Shown here: positions 35,413-45,283 of the stretch, piece after piece
How the letters are laid out: each line of letters opens with the position of its first letter
Position numbering within the stretch: position 1 is the stretch's first letter
Source of the DNA: Chitinophaga pinensis
GTDB taxonomy: Bacteria > Bacteroidota > Bacteroidia > NS11-12g > UBA955
Length of the DNA: 64,000 nucleotides
Reading direction: 5' to 3'
Assembly (NCBI GenBank): GCA_945877575.1
Contig: CAMDUE010000011.1
Coordinates: 1-64,000, forward strand
Program-made: the position numbers and the translations under genes
Notes under the pieces: generated by a model
Database searches by the model: none
The model's input: only the letters and a program-made list of their open reading frames with translations
Told to the model about the DNA's origin: nothing

Positions 35413-36282
35413 TTAAAATTTATAACCTATACGAATGCCTGGAGAATAATTGAAACGCAGACTCAATTCATTTCCGGAGTATAAACCCACTTGAGATACG
35501 AGGCCATTTCCTACAGAGACTGATTTGCCTGAATTTCTGATATTCAACGCTGAAAAACCAGCCTGTATTTCTGTGCCTATGTAGAAGTCTGAATTTAAGT
35601 AATAGTCGAGACCGGCAAATCCTCCGGCATAAATACCGGTGCGACTGATTGTTTCATTGTATGAATATTGTAATTTATAGGTGCGACCATCATCAGTATT
35701 GGTTCCTTTAATGCCTTGTGTGCGCATGATGAGCATGACTTCAGCCCCGTAATAGGGAGAGACATGTTTGTTTTTTGATTTGAGGTGAAACTCTACGCCC
35801 AATGCACCATGAATATCTTGGTCTGTAATTTTGACTTCAACCACTTGCCCACGGAATTCCTCAAAGGTGCGATTTTCAGTGGTAGTATTGATGATGCCGC
35901 GTACCCTGTAAACGCGATTGTTTTCGTTGAATAAACGAAGTTTGATATCGTCGAATTTTATCATCCATGGGTCGTCTCCAAAACTGATTTGGGCTAGTCC
36001 TTCAATCAAAAGGTCTCCTTTTTTTGGTTTGTTGATGACGATTTCTTTTTTATCGGAGTTTTGTTGGATGATGATGGGTTGCGGTGCAGGCTGAGCTGTG
36101 CTGTTGGCTGAATTTTCTGCAGGGGCAGTTGGATTGGAGCCTGGAGTGACTGTTTTCTGAAAATTGGGGGTGGTTGGTTGCCCGTTCAAGTCTGGGGTGA
36201 TAGGTTTTCGTCCAATTTGTGCTTGTACTTGGACAGCGAAGAAGAGGAAACATCCCCCGAAAAGAAACCTCAAAATATTCAT
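35413..36282 (-). CDS. Outer-membrane beta-barrel protein, paralogue-like
   Basis: The 289-residue protein has a signal peptide (MNILRFLFGGCFLFFAVQVQ, cut after AQ), a Pro/Asn/Gln-rich linker (about residues 25-80), then barrel strands ending NYSPGIRIGYKF. The C-terminal half resembles the neighbouring barrel at 34719 (DYYLNSDFYIGTEIQAGFS against DYYFTKNVYVGSEISFGY), suggesting an old duplication. A TAACTTTG element lies 14 nt upstream of the ATG at 36282; the longer frame overlaps it. Confidence 0.7.
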   Translation of the reverse strand: MNILRFLFGGCFLFFAVQVQAQIGRKPITPDLNGQPTTPNFQKTVTPGSNPTAPAENSANSTAQPAPQPIIIQQNSDKKEIVINKPKKGDLLIEGLAQISFGDDPWMIKFDDIKLRLFNENNRVYRVRGIINTTTENRTFEEFRGQVVEVKITDQDIHGALGVEFHLKSKNKHVSPYYGAEVMLIMRTQGIKGTNTDDGRTYKLQYSYNETISRTGIYAGGFAGLDYYLNSDFYIGTEIQAGFSALNIRNSGKSVSVGNGLVSQVGLYSGNELSLRFNYSPGIRIGYKF

Positions 36283-36296
36283 ATTCTTAGAGAGTG

Positions 36297-36304
36297 CAAA
36301 GTTA
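36297..36304 (-). promoter_or_regulatory. -7 promoter element of the barrel gene at 36282
   Basis: The minus strand reads TAACTTTG, 14 nt before the ATG. A divergent TAATTTTG (36322-36329) lies 17 bp away. Confidence 0.6.
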
Positions 36305-36321
36305 AGCAATCGAAATTAAAC

Positions 36322-36329
36322 TAATTTTG
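36322..36329 (+). promoter_or_regulatory. -7 promoter element of the gene at 36337
   Basis: TAATTTTG lies 7 nt before the ATG at 36337, back to back with the divergent element. Confidence 0.6.
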
Positions 36330-36336
36330 CCGGAGT

Positions 36337-36939
36337 ATGAAGCAAAAGATTGTATTTTTATTGGGAGTTAGTTGTTTGATATTGAATGGTTTAATGGGTC
36401 AAAAGTGGTCAATGAAAGACAGTATTTTATTAAGTTTGAAGAATAAGCCAGAGTTTTCGGGCAGTTTAGACGGTCGACAATCATACGTTCTGGCTCAACC
36501 CGTGAATATTTTTGGGATTAGAGCGGGTATGGATTACAAGAAGACTGCTTTATACGGCGGAATTTATGCCACTGCATTCACTGATGCCTTAGCACAGAAT
36601 TCATATAAGTATTTTTATTTAAGTGCTACTGGGGAATATCGTTGGTATCATACTTACCGTTGGCAGGTGAATCAAACGGTTCAGTTGGGTATAGGTAGCG
36701 CTGATATTAAACGCACGGTTGATGGAGAAGAGCAATATTATTCTAAGATGATTGTACCTGTAGAGACAGGTGTCTACGCGTCATACCGAGTTTGGAAGTT
36801 TATTGGAGTGGCAGCGGGAGTAGGAATTCGTATTTCAGCTACTCCCGGAACCTATTTTTCGGGGTCTTATTATTCTGGTGGACTTACTTTTTATGCTGAC
36901 GAGCTGATGAAGATTTTACCTCGTCTAAGTGAGCGATAA
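36337..36939 (+). CDS. Secreted hypothetical protein, small barrel-like
   Basis: The 200-residue protein has a signal peptide (MKQKIVFLLGVSCLILNGLM, ending GQ). Alternating strands rich in Tyr and Gly follow (FGIRAGMDYKKTALYGGIYATAF, YFYLSATGEYRWYHTYRW, FIGVAAGVGIRI), which suggest an eight-strand outer-membrane barrel. Family not recognised. Its 3' end overlaps the convergent thioredoxin-like gene by 56 nt. Confidence 0.6.
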   Translation: MKQKIVFLLGVSCLILNGLMGQKWSMKDSILLSLKNKPEFSGSLDGRQSYVLAQPVNIFGIRAGMDYKKTALYGGIYATAFTDALAQNSYKYFYLSATGEYRWYHTYRWQVNQTVQLGIGSADIKRTVDGEEQYYSKMIVPVETGVYASYRVWKFIGVAAGVGIRISATPGTYFSGSYYSGGLTFYADELMKILPRLSER

Positions 36940-38461
36940 ATTCTTCAATTTTGTCAACATCTATGCGGTTGGCCACAATTTTCTTGTTCTCATCAAGAAT
37001 GTACAAAGTGGGACTTGATATCACGTAATAGGAAGAAAGAGCATCAGCATATTTCTGTGACATAACCTCTCCGCGAATCAAGTTGGTGAACTCGCTGATT
37101 TCAGGGTGCTTTGCAAGATAATCATACCATTCTTTCTTTTTGTCGCCCGATGACAGGGTGATTACTTTCCAGCCTTTTGATTTATTTCTTTCGTAGAGTT
37201 TAGCAACTTTTGGCATTATTTCTTTGCAATGCCCGCAAGTTGGATCCCAGAACATCAAAATGGTGTAAGGGCCCTTAATGCTGTTTGTATTGATCCAAAC
37301 GGAATCTTGGTTTTTCAATTGCATATCAGCGCCTTTTTCTCCAATGAGTGAGGATTGGCGTCGGTAAGCGTTGTCACACATGCTTTTCACCAGCGCACTG
37401 TCAACCCACCAAGCTCTTCCTTGACAATATTGAGAAATGGCCATGTACACAAATGCTTTATCTAATCCCATGATGTTACTAGATTCAAAGCGATTGGTTA
37501 AGTACCAAATTACATATTTTTCGTTTTCAATAGAATTGCGTGTTTTTTCGAGTAGGAAATTTGAGGCTTGAATGCATGTATCTGCATCAGGAACAATAAC
37601 TTTATCAAAGAAAGCGTCCAATTTTTGTTTCAAACTATTCACTGGCATGCGTACCAAAGCATCTTCGTTTAGGTCAACATTGTCCCAGTAGTGTGCGCGG
37701 TAGTAGCGGTAGGCAAAGGTGCTGTCTTTTGAACCATCTGCTAAGGTTGGGGTTTCAGGAATTCTAACGGGTATCATGGAGTTCAAGAAACGAGCCAACA
37801 TGCTGGTTGGGTTTTTAGCAATAAAAATGCTGTCAAACTTATTTTTGTTGTCTAAGTATTCATTCCTAAGTGGATTGAGTTTGGCATAATTTTCATCGCT
37901 AGAATCTGCTTTGAGTTGTTGATCAATTTCAATGATTTTTTCTACGATGCCCGATTTACCTAGTTGGTATTCTACAAATCTTTGATTTTCTTCAGAGCCT
38001 TCTACTTTCATTTTTTTGTAGTACAGATGCTCATAATAGGAAGTGTCTGTTGAGATGGTGAAATCTTGATCATCGTCAACAAGGAATTCGAAATAATCTT
38101 TCTTTTCAGGCAGTACAAAAAGGTACATGCCGCGTTGTAGAATTTTAGTTCCGTCAAACGTGGCCATTCCTTTTTTGTCAACTACAGTGGTATCGCGAAG
38201 GTATTTGCCACCTATGTGATGGTCTGCGAGGTAGACCGTTTCGCCGGGTTTCAGTCCTTTAACTTTAAATCTAATATTGTAAGTTCCAGGAATTCGACCG
38301 TCCCAAGTGGTATTTCTTTGTTTTGGAAAAACGCCCGTTTCTTTGGTGCGTTTTGCTTTGTATTCAAGTCTCTCAGCAGGAGCAGAATACGGAATCATTT
38401 GAGCGTATGTCTGATTAAAAATAAATGAGGCAATAAAGCTAAAAAATGCGATTTTCTTCAT
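36884..38461 (-). CDS. TlpA-family thiol-disulfide oxidoreductase, periplasmic
   Basis: The protein of about 525 residues has a signal peptide (MKKIAFFSFIASFIFNQTYA). The N-terminal region has a DUF4369-like beta domain (FKVKGLKPGETVYLADHHIG). A central helical region of unknown role precedes a C-terminal thioredoxin fold with CGHC in FWDPTCGHCKEIMPKV. The SPTLYIL segment supplies the cis-Pro loop. It probably reduces disulfides in the periplasm. The start at 38461 is chosen because a signal peptide begins there; an open frame extends to 38524. Confidence 0.8.
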   Translation of the reverse strand: MKKIAFFSFIASFIFNQTYAQMIPYSAPAERLEYKAKRTKETGVFPKQRNTTWDGRIPGTYNIRFKVKGLKPGETVYLADHHIGGKYLRDTTVVDKKGMATFDGTKILQRGMYLFVLPEKKDYFEFLVDDDQDFTISTDTSYYEHLYYKKMKVEGSEENQRFVEYQLGKSGIVEKIIEIDQQLKADSSDENYAKLNPLRNEYLDNKNKFDSIFIAKNPTSMLARFLNSMIPVRIPETPTLADGSKDSTFAYRYYRAHYWDNVDLNEDALVRMPVNSLKQKLDAFFDKVIVPDADTCIQASNFLLEKTRNSIENEKYVIWYLTNRFESSNIMGLDKAFVYMAISQYCQGRAWWVDSALVKSMCDNAYRRQSSLIGEKGADMQLKNQDSVWINTNSIKGPYTILMFWDPTCGHCKEIMPKVAKLYERNKSKGWKVITLSSGDKKKEWYDYLAKHPEISEFTNLIRGEVMSQKYADALSSYYVISSPTLYILDENKKIVANRIDVDKIEEFIAHLDEVKSSSARQHKK

Positions 38462-38478
38462 CTTCTTTAAAGTTTGCG

Positions 38479-38486
38479 TAAATTTA
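38479..38486. promoter_or_regulatory. Palindromic TAAATTTA between divergent genes
   Basis: TAAATTTA equals its own reverse complement and is a 7/8 match to TAnnTTTG on both strands. It sits 17 nt from the TlpA-like ATG (38461) and 29 nt from the ATL ATG (38516). Confidence 0.35.
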
Positions 38487-38515
38487 AGACAAAAATCAAG
38501 CCAAAGGGTTGCTTT

Positions 38516-38851
38516 ATGACGCAAAAGAATTCATTTTATTTGAGAGTTTTCGACGTAGTTCGGTTGATTCCCCATGGAAGAGTTACATCTTATGGTGCAA
38601 TAGCAGCCTATTTGGGTGCACGTAGCAGCTCAAGATTGGTGGGATGGGCCATGAATGTAAGTCACGGTGAACTTCCGCCGGTGCCGGCACACCGAGTGGT
38701 TAATAGGAATGGAGATTTGAGTGGCAAAGCGCATTTTTCATCCCCCGAAAGAATGAAAGAATTGCTCGAAAAAGAGGGTATCCAGGTTGTTAACGACCGG
38801 GTGATTAATTTCGACGAGGTTTTTTGGGACCCCGTTTCTCTGGGGTATTGA
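38516..38851 (+). CDS. Alkyltransferase-like protein (ATL), PAHRV active-site motif
   Basis: The 111-residue protein is a single MGMT DNA-binding domain (VVRLIPHGRVTSYGAIAAYL, SSRLVGWAMNVSHG). The methyl-accepting Cys of the PCHRV motif is replaced by Ala (PAHRV, A58). ATL proteins bind O6-alkylguanine without repairing it and hand it to nucleotide excision repair. The loss of Cys is therefore expected for the family. The start at 38516 matches the family N-terminus. The gene end overlaps the convergent RluA-type gene by 47 nt. Confidence 0.85.
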   Translation: MTQKNSFYLRVFDVVRLIPHGRVTSYGAIAAYLGARSSSRLVGWAMNVSHGELPPVPAHRVVNRNGDLSGKAHFSSPERMKELLEKEGIQVVNDRVINFDEVFWDPVSLGY

Positions 38852-39515
38852 ATAGCTGCCACCATTGGGTTTTTGGGTATGGGGCAATGACGCTCACATC
38901 GGGATTGGTTTTCACGGGGTGGGGCGTTATCAGTTGGCGGGAGTGCAGTCCAATGCTTCGGTCAGGCAATGCGTTGGGGGCGCCGTATTTAAGGTCACCC
39001 AAAATAGGGGAACCCATTTTAGACATTTGGGCCCGAATTTGATGAAAACGGCCTGTTTCTAAGGTGATTTCATACAAATATTTTCCTGCCAAATTCCCGA
39101 GAAGTTTATAATGCAATACTGAACGTTTAGCGTCTCCTCTGGCTTTGTTGTAGGCATGTGCCTTATGTGTAACGCTGTCTTTTGATAGGTAATGTTCTAA
39201 AGTACCGGACTCTTCAGAAAGCTGGGTTTCTGTAAGGCAATGGTAGATTTTTTTGTTTAGTTTGTTTTTGAAAATCTCGTTGAGTCGGGTTAGGGCTTTA
39301 GATGTTTTTGCCAAAATCACGGTGCCACTCACAGGTCTATCAATTCGGTGTGCAAGTCCAACATAAGCGGCTCCTGGTTTTTTGTATTTGGTTCTAATGT
39401 ATTCTTCTGCAAGTTCCAAAAGGTGTGTATCTCCAGTGGTATCGCCTTGTACGGGCAGTCCCGAAGGTTTATTTACTATTAACAGGTGATTATCTTCATA
39501 GAGTACATCAATCAT
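38805..39515 (-). CDS. RluA-family pseudouridine synthase
   Basis: The 236-residue enzyme isomerises uridines in rRNA or tRNA. The catalytic Asp sits in VGLAHRIDRPVSGTVILAKT, and the family opens with YEDNHLLIVNKPSGLPVQ. The C-terminal LETGRFHQIRAQMSKMG is the usual RluA strand/helix. No S4 domain is seen. A TACCTTTG promoter element lies 4 nt before the ATG. Target uridine not deducible. Confidence 0.88.
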   Translation of the reverse strand: MIDVLYEDNHLLIVNKPSGLPVQGDTTGDTHLLELAEEYIRTKYKKPGAAYVGLAHRIDRPVSGTVILAKTSKALTRLNEIFKNKLNKKIYHCLTETQLSEESGTLEHYLSKDSVTHKAHAYNKARGDAKRSVLHYKLLGNLAGKYLYEITLETGRFHQIRAQMSKMGSPILGDLKYGAPNALPDRSIGLHSRQLITPHPVKTNPDVSVIAPYPKTQWWQLFNTPEKRGPKKPRRN

Positions 39516-39519
39516 AATG

Positions 39520-39527
39520 CAAAGGTA
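39520..39527 (-). promoter_or_regulatory. -7 promoter element of the RluA-type gene
   Basis: The minus strand reads TACCTTTG, 4 nt before the ATG at 39515; back to back with the element of the MATE gene. Confidence 0.6.
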
Positions 39528-39541
39528 CGACGAACTTCGCC

Positions 39542-39549
39542 TATTTTTG
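39542..39549 (+). promoter_or_regulatory. -7 promoter element of the MATE gene
   Basis: TATTTTTG lies 11 nt before the ATG at 39561. A longer frame from 39486 overlaps it and the divergent gene, so the shorter start is chosen. Confidence 0.6.
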
Positions 39550-39560
39550 CTCCCATTTTC

Positions 39561-40916
39561 ATGTTAGGTAAGTTATTGAGTCGCATTTCCAAGGCGGAGG
39601 TTAAGTTAATCACAAAGTTGGCGTACCCCATTGTATTGGGTCATTTAGGCATAGTTTTAATGGGTGTTGCCGATACAGTGATGGTCGGGAAATTGGGAAA
39701 AGTAGCGCTTGCTGGAGTCAATCAAGCCAACAATATTTTCTTCCTGTTTAGCGGACTCACCTTTGGAGTTTTGTTCGCTGTTAGTACGTTAGTGAGTATT
39801 AAAGTGGGCGAAAAACGACCAGATTTGGGCTTTATTACCTACAGAGCGGGCTTGTTGGTCTCTGTAATTCTGTTCGTATTTCAATATTTGATTTTATGGT
39901 TGTTGATTGAGAATTTTCATTGGCTGAAACAGTCGCCCGAAATCGAGGCAATTGCTCCTGAATTCTTGAAAATAATTGCTTGGTCTGTTTTGCCGATGCT
40001 GATTTTTACCAATTGTAGGCAATTTACCGATGGGTTGGGCCATACTAAAATCTCGATGGTTTTGAATATTGGAGGACTGGGATTGAATGTCTTATTGAAC
40101 GCCATCATGATTTATGGTTGGTGGGGATTTCCGGCGTTAGGGGCAAATGGTGCGGCATGGGCAACATTAATTACTCGCATATTGATGGCTGTAGCTGCAC
40201 TGTGGTACGTTCGATATTCCAAATTAATGAAGCAATATTTGCCAGTTAAAATGCCCGATTTCAAGGCCATTTGGAGAGAAACCTTCGAAATTTGGAAGAT
40301 TGGCACTCCTATAGCGCTTCAAACCTTTGCTGAATGGGCTTGTTTTGCCATATCGGGAATCATGATTGGTTGGTATGGTTCTGTGCAATTGGCCGCACAC
40401 GCAGTTGCCTTGAACGCAGCTTCGCTGACTTACATGGTAGCATCGGGACTTTCAATGGCAGGAAGCATCAGAGTGGGCAATGCCTATGGTGAGCAATCTT
40501 TGTCAAGCATAAGAAGAATTGCCAACATGACCTTCTTTATGATTGTAGTTTTTGAGATTTTCAATGCTTTAATTTTTATTGTTTTCAACAGACAGATTGC
40601 TGGATTATACGGAGTTGAATCGGATGTTATGCCATATATCTTGCCTTTGTTCTTTTTGGCTGCCTTTTTTCAAATTAGCGATGGACTGCAAGCTGCGGCT
40701 ATGTCGGTTTTGCGTGGAATCAAAGATGTGGTTTGGGCTTCCATCATTTCAATCATAGCATATTGGGTAGTTTCATTGCCACTTTCTTATTTATTTGGCG
40801 AAATATTACAGAAGGGTGTTTATGGCGTTTGGTTGGGATTCTCTGCAGGCTTATTTTTGGCAGCAATATTAGGTGTATATAGATTTTATTATCAATGGAA
40901 AAGAATCAAGTTTTGA
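39561..40916 (+). CDS. MATE-family multidrug efflux transporter
   Basis: The 451-residue membrane protein has about twelve helices in two repeats. The first helix segment carries LAYPIVLGHLGIVLMGVADTVMVGKLG, a standard MATE start, and the second half begins GTPIALQTFAEWACFAISGIMIGWYG. NorM-type transporters export cationic drugs with Na+ or H+. Only the barrel-like gene overlapping its 3' end accompanies it. Substrate unknown. Confidence 0.93.
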   Translation: MLGKLLSRISKAEVKLITKLAYPIVLGHLGIVLMGVADTVMVGKLGKVALAGVNQANNIFFLFSGLTFGVLFAVSTLVSIKVGEKRPDLGFITYRAGLLVSVILFVFQYLILWLLIENFHWLKQSPEIEAIAPEFLKIIAWSVLPMLIFTNCRQFTDGLGHTKISMVLNIGGLGLNVLLNAIMIYGWWGFPALGANGAAWATLITRILMAVAALWYVRYSKLMKQYLPVKMPDFKAIWRETFEIWKIGTPIALQTFAEWACFAISGIMIGWYGSVQLAAHAVALNAASLTYMVASGLSMAGSIRVGNAYGEQSLSSIRRIANMTFFMIVVFEIFNALIFIVFNRQIAGLYGVESDVMPYILPLFFLAAFFQISDGLQAAAMSVLRGIKDVVWASIISIIAYWVVSLPLSYLFGEILQKGVYGVWLGFSAGLFLAAILGVYRFYYQWKRIKF

Positions 40917-41743
40917 CAAGGAAATTAGTGAGCAGAGGCGTTTTTTTTCTTCTGTTGGTAGCATTTATTCCTTTTTTGAGTGCTCAATCTAGGGGAGTTT
41001 GGAAGAAAAGGTATGACCTTAAAATTGGTTTAGGTCAAGGTTCAAGATTCTTGTGGTCAACCACACCAACCATGCGCTCTACTTATACAGCTCAGGGACT
41101 TTCTGACTCTTTTCGTGCACATGACCAGTGGACCAATCTTATGAGTTATGGAATCTCTGTGAATTTCTCGCAGTCTGATAAAAAGTTATTGGGTGTAGGA
41201 TTGTCTTACAGTGAGTGGGGATTTGATCGTGTAAAAACGGGTGGCATGTTCGCCTATCAGCCACATCCTGATTTAGAAGTTTACCGACATTTGGTTCAAG
41301 GCCCAGCTCAAGAATTGACTTACAATTTTCAGCAGAGGTATTTAACGTTTGATTTTCAATATATGCAACGACTGGATGGTCTGAAGCTTCAGCTCGAAAA
41401 CGTAAAATTGTATTTTCTAGGGTCATTTAGCCCTTCGCTATTGATTTCAGATGCCTTGGTATTGAAGACTGCAGGTTTTGCCCTAGCAGAGGGCAAGAAC
41501 GTAAAGGTTTATGATTATTACATTACACCAGCTCCTGATGATAGACCGGTTGTGAATAGAGTGGTAAATCCTAGGATAAATGCGTTTGTGGGAGTGGGTT
41601 TAAGGGCCGAATATATCATGGCCGAAGGAATGACTGTTTTGCTACAACCCAGATTGCAAACAGCATTGTTGCCCAATCACACCGGCGTTCAAACCGCATC
41701 TGGAGTGAACGCCGGCGTTGAGCTCGGATTTATTTTCCGTTAA
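40895..41743 (+). CDS. Outer-membrane protein of unknown function
   Basis: The 282-residue protein has a signal peptide (after [20 protein letters not shown]) and strands suggesting a barrel ([49 protein letters not shown]), ending GVELGFIFR. It overlaps the MATE gene by 22 nt upstream, and its last 14 nt overlap the convergent sdhB gene. The dense packing suggests read-through from the MATE gene. Confidence 0.65.
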   Translation: MEKNQVLTRKLVSRGVFFLLLVAFIPFLSAQSRGVWKKRYDLKIGLGQGSRFLWSTTPTMRSTYTAQGLSDSFRAHDQWTNLMSYGISVNFSQSDKKLLGVGLSYSEWGFDRVKTGGMFAYQPHPDLEVYRHLVQGPAQELTYNFQQRYLTFDFQYMQRLDGLKLQLENVKLYFLGSFSPSLLISDALVLKTAGFALAEGKNVKVYDYYITPAPDDRPVVNRVVNPRINAFVGVGLRAEYIMAEGMTVLLQPRLQTALLPNHTGVQTASGVNAGVELGFIFR

Positions 41744-42482
41744 GTTTCGCTTTGTAATATTCGCGGTTTAGGTTCGCGATAACCGATAGAGGAATCTGCT
41801 TTGGGCATTCTGCTGCGCAGGCTCCTGTGTTGGTACATGCACCAAATCCTTCAGCATCCATTTGATTTACCATGGCAACAACACGAGCTTGACGCTCAGG
41901 TTGTCCTTGTGGTAACATAGATAACTGAGTTACTTTAGCACCTACAAACAGCATAGCAGAGGCGTTTTTACATGCACTCACGCAAGCTCCGCAACCAATG
42001 CAAGTTGCAGCTTCAAAAGCTTCGTCAGCTACTTCCTTTGGAATCAAGATGCTGTTAGCATCTACGGCGTTACCGGTGTTTACAGAAACATATCCGCCTG
42101 AAGCAATGATACGGTCAAATGCACCGCGGTTTACGCTCAAATCTTTGATCACAGGAAACGCATTGGCTCTCCAGGGTTCAACTACAATAGTGTCACCTTC
42201 GCTAAAGCTTCTCATGTGAAGCTGGCAAGTAGTTACACCTTGTTTTGGACCGTGAGGACGACCATTGATCACCATGCTGCACATACCACAGATACCTTCA
42301 CGGCAATCATGGTCAAAAGCAATAGGATCATTACCGTCTTCAATGAGTTGCTCATTAAGAACGTCAAACATTTCCAAGAAACTCATATCGGGGCTCGCTT
42401 GAACTTTGTATTCTTCGAAACGACCTTCAGAGTTTTGATTTCTTTGACGCCAAACCTTCAGATTAATATTCATTGTTGCCAT
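41730..42482 (-). CDS. sdhB: Succinate dehydrogenase / fumarate reductase iron-sulfur subunit
   Basis: The 250-residue protein has an N-terminal 2Fe-2S ferredoxin domain ([15 protein letters not shown]) and a C-terminal part with a 4Fe-4S box ([15 protein letters not shown]) and a 3Fe-4S-type box ([13 protein letters not shown]). It carries electrons between the flavoprotein and the membrane quinone. It follows sdhA by 2 nt, making sdhC-sdhA-sdhB. Confidence 0.96.
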   Translation of the reverse strand: MATMNINLKVWRQRNQNSEGRFEEYKVQASPDMSFLEMFDVLNEQLIEDGNDPIAFDHDCREGICGMCSMVINGRPHGPKQGVTTCQLHMRSFSEGDTIVVEPWRANAFPVIKDLSVNRGAFDRIIASGGYVSVNTGNAVDANSILIPKEVADEAFEAATCIGCGACVSACKNASAMLFVGAKVTQLSMLPQGQPERQARVVAMVNQMDAEGFGACTNTGACAAECPKQIPLSVIANLNREYYKAKLNGK

Positions 42483-42484
42483 GA

Positions 42485-44464
42485 TTATTTGTAACTTCTT
42501 TGTTGAATTTTAATGTTTTCGTAGTTGAGTTCTTCTTTGTGAAGTTCCCATTGATTGTTCTCTTTGTATTCCCAAGCAAATACGTTTTTGAAATTTTCGT
42601 CGTCACGCAAAGCTTCACCTTCTTCGGTTTGATATTCCTCGCGGAAGTGTCCACCGCAACTTTCGTTTCTGTTCAATGCATCCCAGCACATCAATTCACC
42701 AAGCTCTAAGAAGTCAGCAACACGACCCGCTTTGTCCAATTCAGGGTTGAACTCATCAACGCTTCCTGGGATTCTCACGTTCTTGTAGAAATCTTCACGT
42801 AGGGCGCGAATTTCGTCAATGGCTTCTTTTAAGCCTTTTTCGTTTCTTGCCATTCCGCATTTATCCCACATGATTTTACCCAATTCACGGTGGTAACTTT
42901 CAACGGTACGTTTACCTTGAATTCCCATCAACTGGTTAATACGGTCTGAAACTTTTTTCTCTGCCTCAACAAACGCTTCGTGGTCAGTAGAGATAGGCTT
43001 GGTATGAATTTCCTTGCTTAAATAGCTACCTAAAGTGTAAGGAATGATGAAATATCCATCGGCAAGACCCTGCATCAAAGCAGACGCTCCTAAACGGTTT
43101 GCACCATGATCAGAGAAATTTGCTTCACCTAATGCATAAAGACCAGGAACAGTGGTTTGTAATTCATAATCCACCCAAAGTCCACCCATAGTGTAGTGAA
43201 CTGCAGGGTAAATCTTCATGGGAACTTCGTATGGATCTTCGGCGGTAATTTGCTTGTACATATCAAACAAGTTGCCGTATTTTTCTTTAGCAATTTCTTT
43301 ACCCAATTCCAATAATACGTCTTCGCTTGGATTTTGAATGCCGCGTTTACTTGCTTCAGTACGACCGTATTTGTTGATCATGTTGTATTTGAAGTCCAAA
43401 TAAACAGCCATTTTAGTTGTACCAACTCCATAGCCCGCATCGCAACGCTCTTTTGCCGCGCGGCTCGCGATATCACGAGGAACAAGGTTACCGAAAGCAG
43501 GGTATCTGCGTTCCAAATAGTAATCACGCTCATCTTCTGGGATATCGTTGGGTTGACGGTTGTCGTCTTTTTTCTTGGGGACCCAAATACGTCCATCGTT
43601 TCTCAATGACTCACTCATCAAAGTCAGCTTAGACTGATAATGACCAGAAACGGGGATACAGGTTGGGTGAATTTGCGTAAAACATGGGTTACCGAACAGT
43701 GCACCAGCTCTGTGAGCTTTCCATGCAGCAGTTACGTTAGAACCCATTGCATTGGTTGACAAATAGAAAACGTTACCGTAACCACCTGTGCAAAGCAATA
43801 CAGCATGTCCGAAGTGACGCTCTAATTTTCCAGAAACCAAGTCACGGGCAATGATTCCGCGTGCTTTTCCGTCAATTTTAACAACTTCAACCATTTCGTG
43901 TCGGCTATACATGGTGACGTTACCTAATCCAACCTGGCGCTCAAGAGCGGAGTATGCTCCTAAAAGAAGTTGTTGGCCGGTTTGTCCGGCAGCATAAAAC
44001 GTACGTTGAACTTGGGTACCACCGAAAGAGCGATTACTCAAAGTTCCACCGTATTCACGGGCAAAAGGTACACCTTGAGCCACACATTGGTCAATGATAT
44101 TGGTTGAAACCTCAGCAAGACGATGAACGTTTGCTTCACGAGCACGGTAATCGCCTCCTTTAATGGTATCGTAAAATAGGCGATAAACACTATCGCCATC
44201 ATTTTGGTAGTTTTTTGCAGCATTGATACCTCCTTGAGCGGCAATAGAATGCGCTCTGCGAGGAGAATCTTGAAAACAAAATGCTGAAACTTTGTAGCCC
44301 ATTTCTGCTAAGGTGGCAGCGGCGCTGGCACCAGCTAACCCGGTACCTACTACAATAACATGCAAACTTCTTTTGTTTGCAGGATTCACCAATGAAACAC
44401 TGCTTTTATACTGGGTCCACTTAGTATCTACTGAACCTTGTGGGATTTTAGAATCTAATTTCAT
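42485..44464 (-). CDS. sdhA: Succinate dehydrogenase / fumarate reductase flavoprotein subunit
   Basis: The 659-residue protein has an N-terminal FAD Rossmann motif ([20 protein letters not shown]). The covalent-FAD His sits in [17 protein letters not shown], and the catalytic region in [11 protein letters not shown] and [12 protein letters not shown]. It oxidises succinate or reduces fumarate. Its length, greater than the E. coli protein, fits the b558-type complex of Bacteroidota. It is the middle gene of sdhCAB, whose promoter is ahead of sdhC. Confidence 0.96.
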   Translation of the reverse strand: MKLDSKIPQGSVDTKWTQYKSSVSLVNPANKRSLHVIVVGTGLAGASAAATLAEMGYKVSAFCFQDSPRRAHSIAAQGGINAAKNYQNDGDSVYRLFYDTIKGGDYRAREANVHRLAEVSTNIIDQCVAQGVPFAREYGGTLSNRSFGGTQVQRTFYAAGQTGQQLLLGAYSALERQVGLGNVTMYSRHEMVEVVKIDGKARGIIARDLVSGKLERHFGHAVLLCTGGYGNVFYLSTNAMGSNVTAAWKAHRAGALFGNPCFTQIHPTCIPVSGHYQSKLTLMSESLRNDGRIWVPKKKDDNRQPNDIPEDERDYYLERRYPAFGNLVPRDIASRAAKERCDAGYGVGTTKMAVYLDFKYNMINKYGRTEASKRGIQNPSEDVLLELGKEIAKEKYGNLFDMYKQITAEDPYEVPMKIYPAVHYTMGGLWVDYELQTTVPGLYALGEANFSDHGANRLGASALMQGLADGYFIIPYTLGSYLSKEIHTKPISTDHEAFVEAEKKVSDRINQLMGIQGKRTVESYHRELGKIMWDKCGMARNEKGLKEAIDEIRALREDFYKNVRIPGSVDEFNPELDKAGRVADFLELGELMCWDALNRNESCGGHFREEYQTEEGEALRDDENFKNVFAWEYKENNQWELHKEELNYENIKIQQRSYK

Positions 44465-44478
44465 ACGTTTTCAATCAA

Positions 44479-45177
44479 TTATTTAATGATACCAAAATGC
44501 ATTACTACAGGAATAATGGCAAAAATTAGAGGAACGATGATAGAGAAAGCGGCACCAACCGATGCAATGATGGGGGTGTAAGATTTGTGATTTATTCCAA
44601 AGGTTTGGAATGCGCTGGCAAAACCATGAAGGAGGTGATAAGCCAAAGAAAAGCAACCTAATACGTAGATGATAACCGCATATGGACTAGTGAAAACATT
44701 GGCCATTTCCAAGAATAGATTTTCCATAGTATCGCCATTAGCGTAGGTGATTTCACCTAATGCATGTGGAGCGTGGAAGCGGCTAACTACCCAAAAATGT
44801 TTAAGGTGAAGAACCAAGAAGATTAAAATGATGGTTCCTAAAAAGCCCATTGATCTTGAATACCATTTTGAATTGGCATTGCCTGGGTTTCCGGTGTATT
44901 TGGCAGCACGGCGTTTGCGGTTGTCAAACGTAAGGTATAATCCTTGTGCAATGTGAAGTAGAAAACCAACGAACAAAAGAATTTCTGAGATTCTGATGAA
45001 TGGATTTTCAGCCATGAATCGTGCAGCTTCGTTGAAGGTTTGACCTCCGTCGTTAAGCAAAACCATGGCATTAATTAGGCAGTGAACTAATAAAAAGGCG
45101 ATTAAAGCAATCCCTGTCACGGCCATAACGAGTTTTCTACCAAGGCTGGATGAAAACAAGAATGACAATACTCCCAT
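44479..45177 (-). CDS. sdhC: Succinate dehydrogenase cytochrome b558 subunit
   Basis: The 232-residue membrane protein has five helices and the haem-ligand His residues of the b558 family (LLVHCLINAMVLL, FLLHIAQGLYL, LHLKHFWVVSRFHAPH, AYHLLHGFASAFQTFG). A single five-helix subunit anchors the dehydrogenase and holds two haems. It is the first gene of sdhCAB; a TAAATTTG element lies 26 nt upstream. Confidence 0.95.
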   Translation of the reverse strand: MGVLSFLFSSSLGRKLVMAVTGIALIAFLLVHCLINAMVLLNDGGQTFNEAARFMAENPFIRISEILLFVGFLLHIAQGLYLTFDNRKRRAAKYTGNPGNANSKWYSRSMGFLGTIILIFLVLHLKHFWVVSRFHAPHALGEITYANGDTMENLFLEMANVFTSPYAVIIYVLGCFSLAYHLLHGFASAFQTFGINHKSYTPIIASVGAAFSIIVPLIFAIIPVVMHFGIIK

Positions 45178-45203
45178 AAATGATATTAAATATTTGTGTT
45201 TGG

Positions 45204-45211
45204 CAAATTTA
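45204..45211 (-). promoter_or_regulatory. -7 promoter element of sdhCAB
   Basis: The minus strand reads TAAATTTG, 26 nt before the sdhC ATG. Confidence 0.55.
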
Positions 45212-45283
45212 CAAAATATAGGTACTCACAGCACATACGCTTTGTTTTTGAGTACTATTTAGAATCTATCTATTGAACAAAAG

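Noticed and set aside
42485..44464. Overlapping frames inside sdhA and dmpG on the other strand
   Set aside because: They are shadows of strongly conserved genes with no start element or family match.
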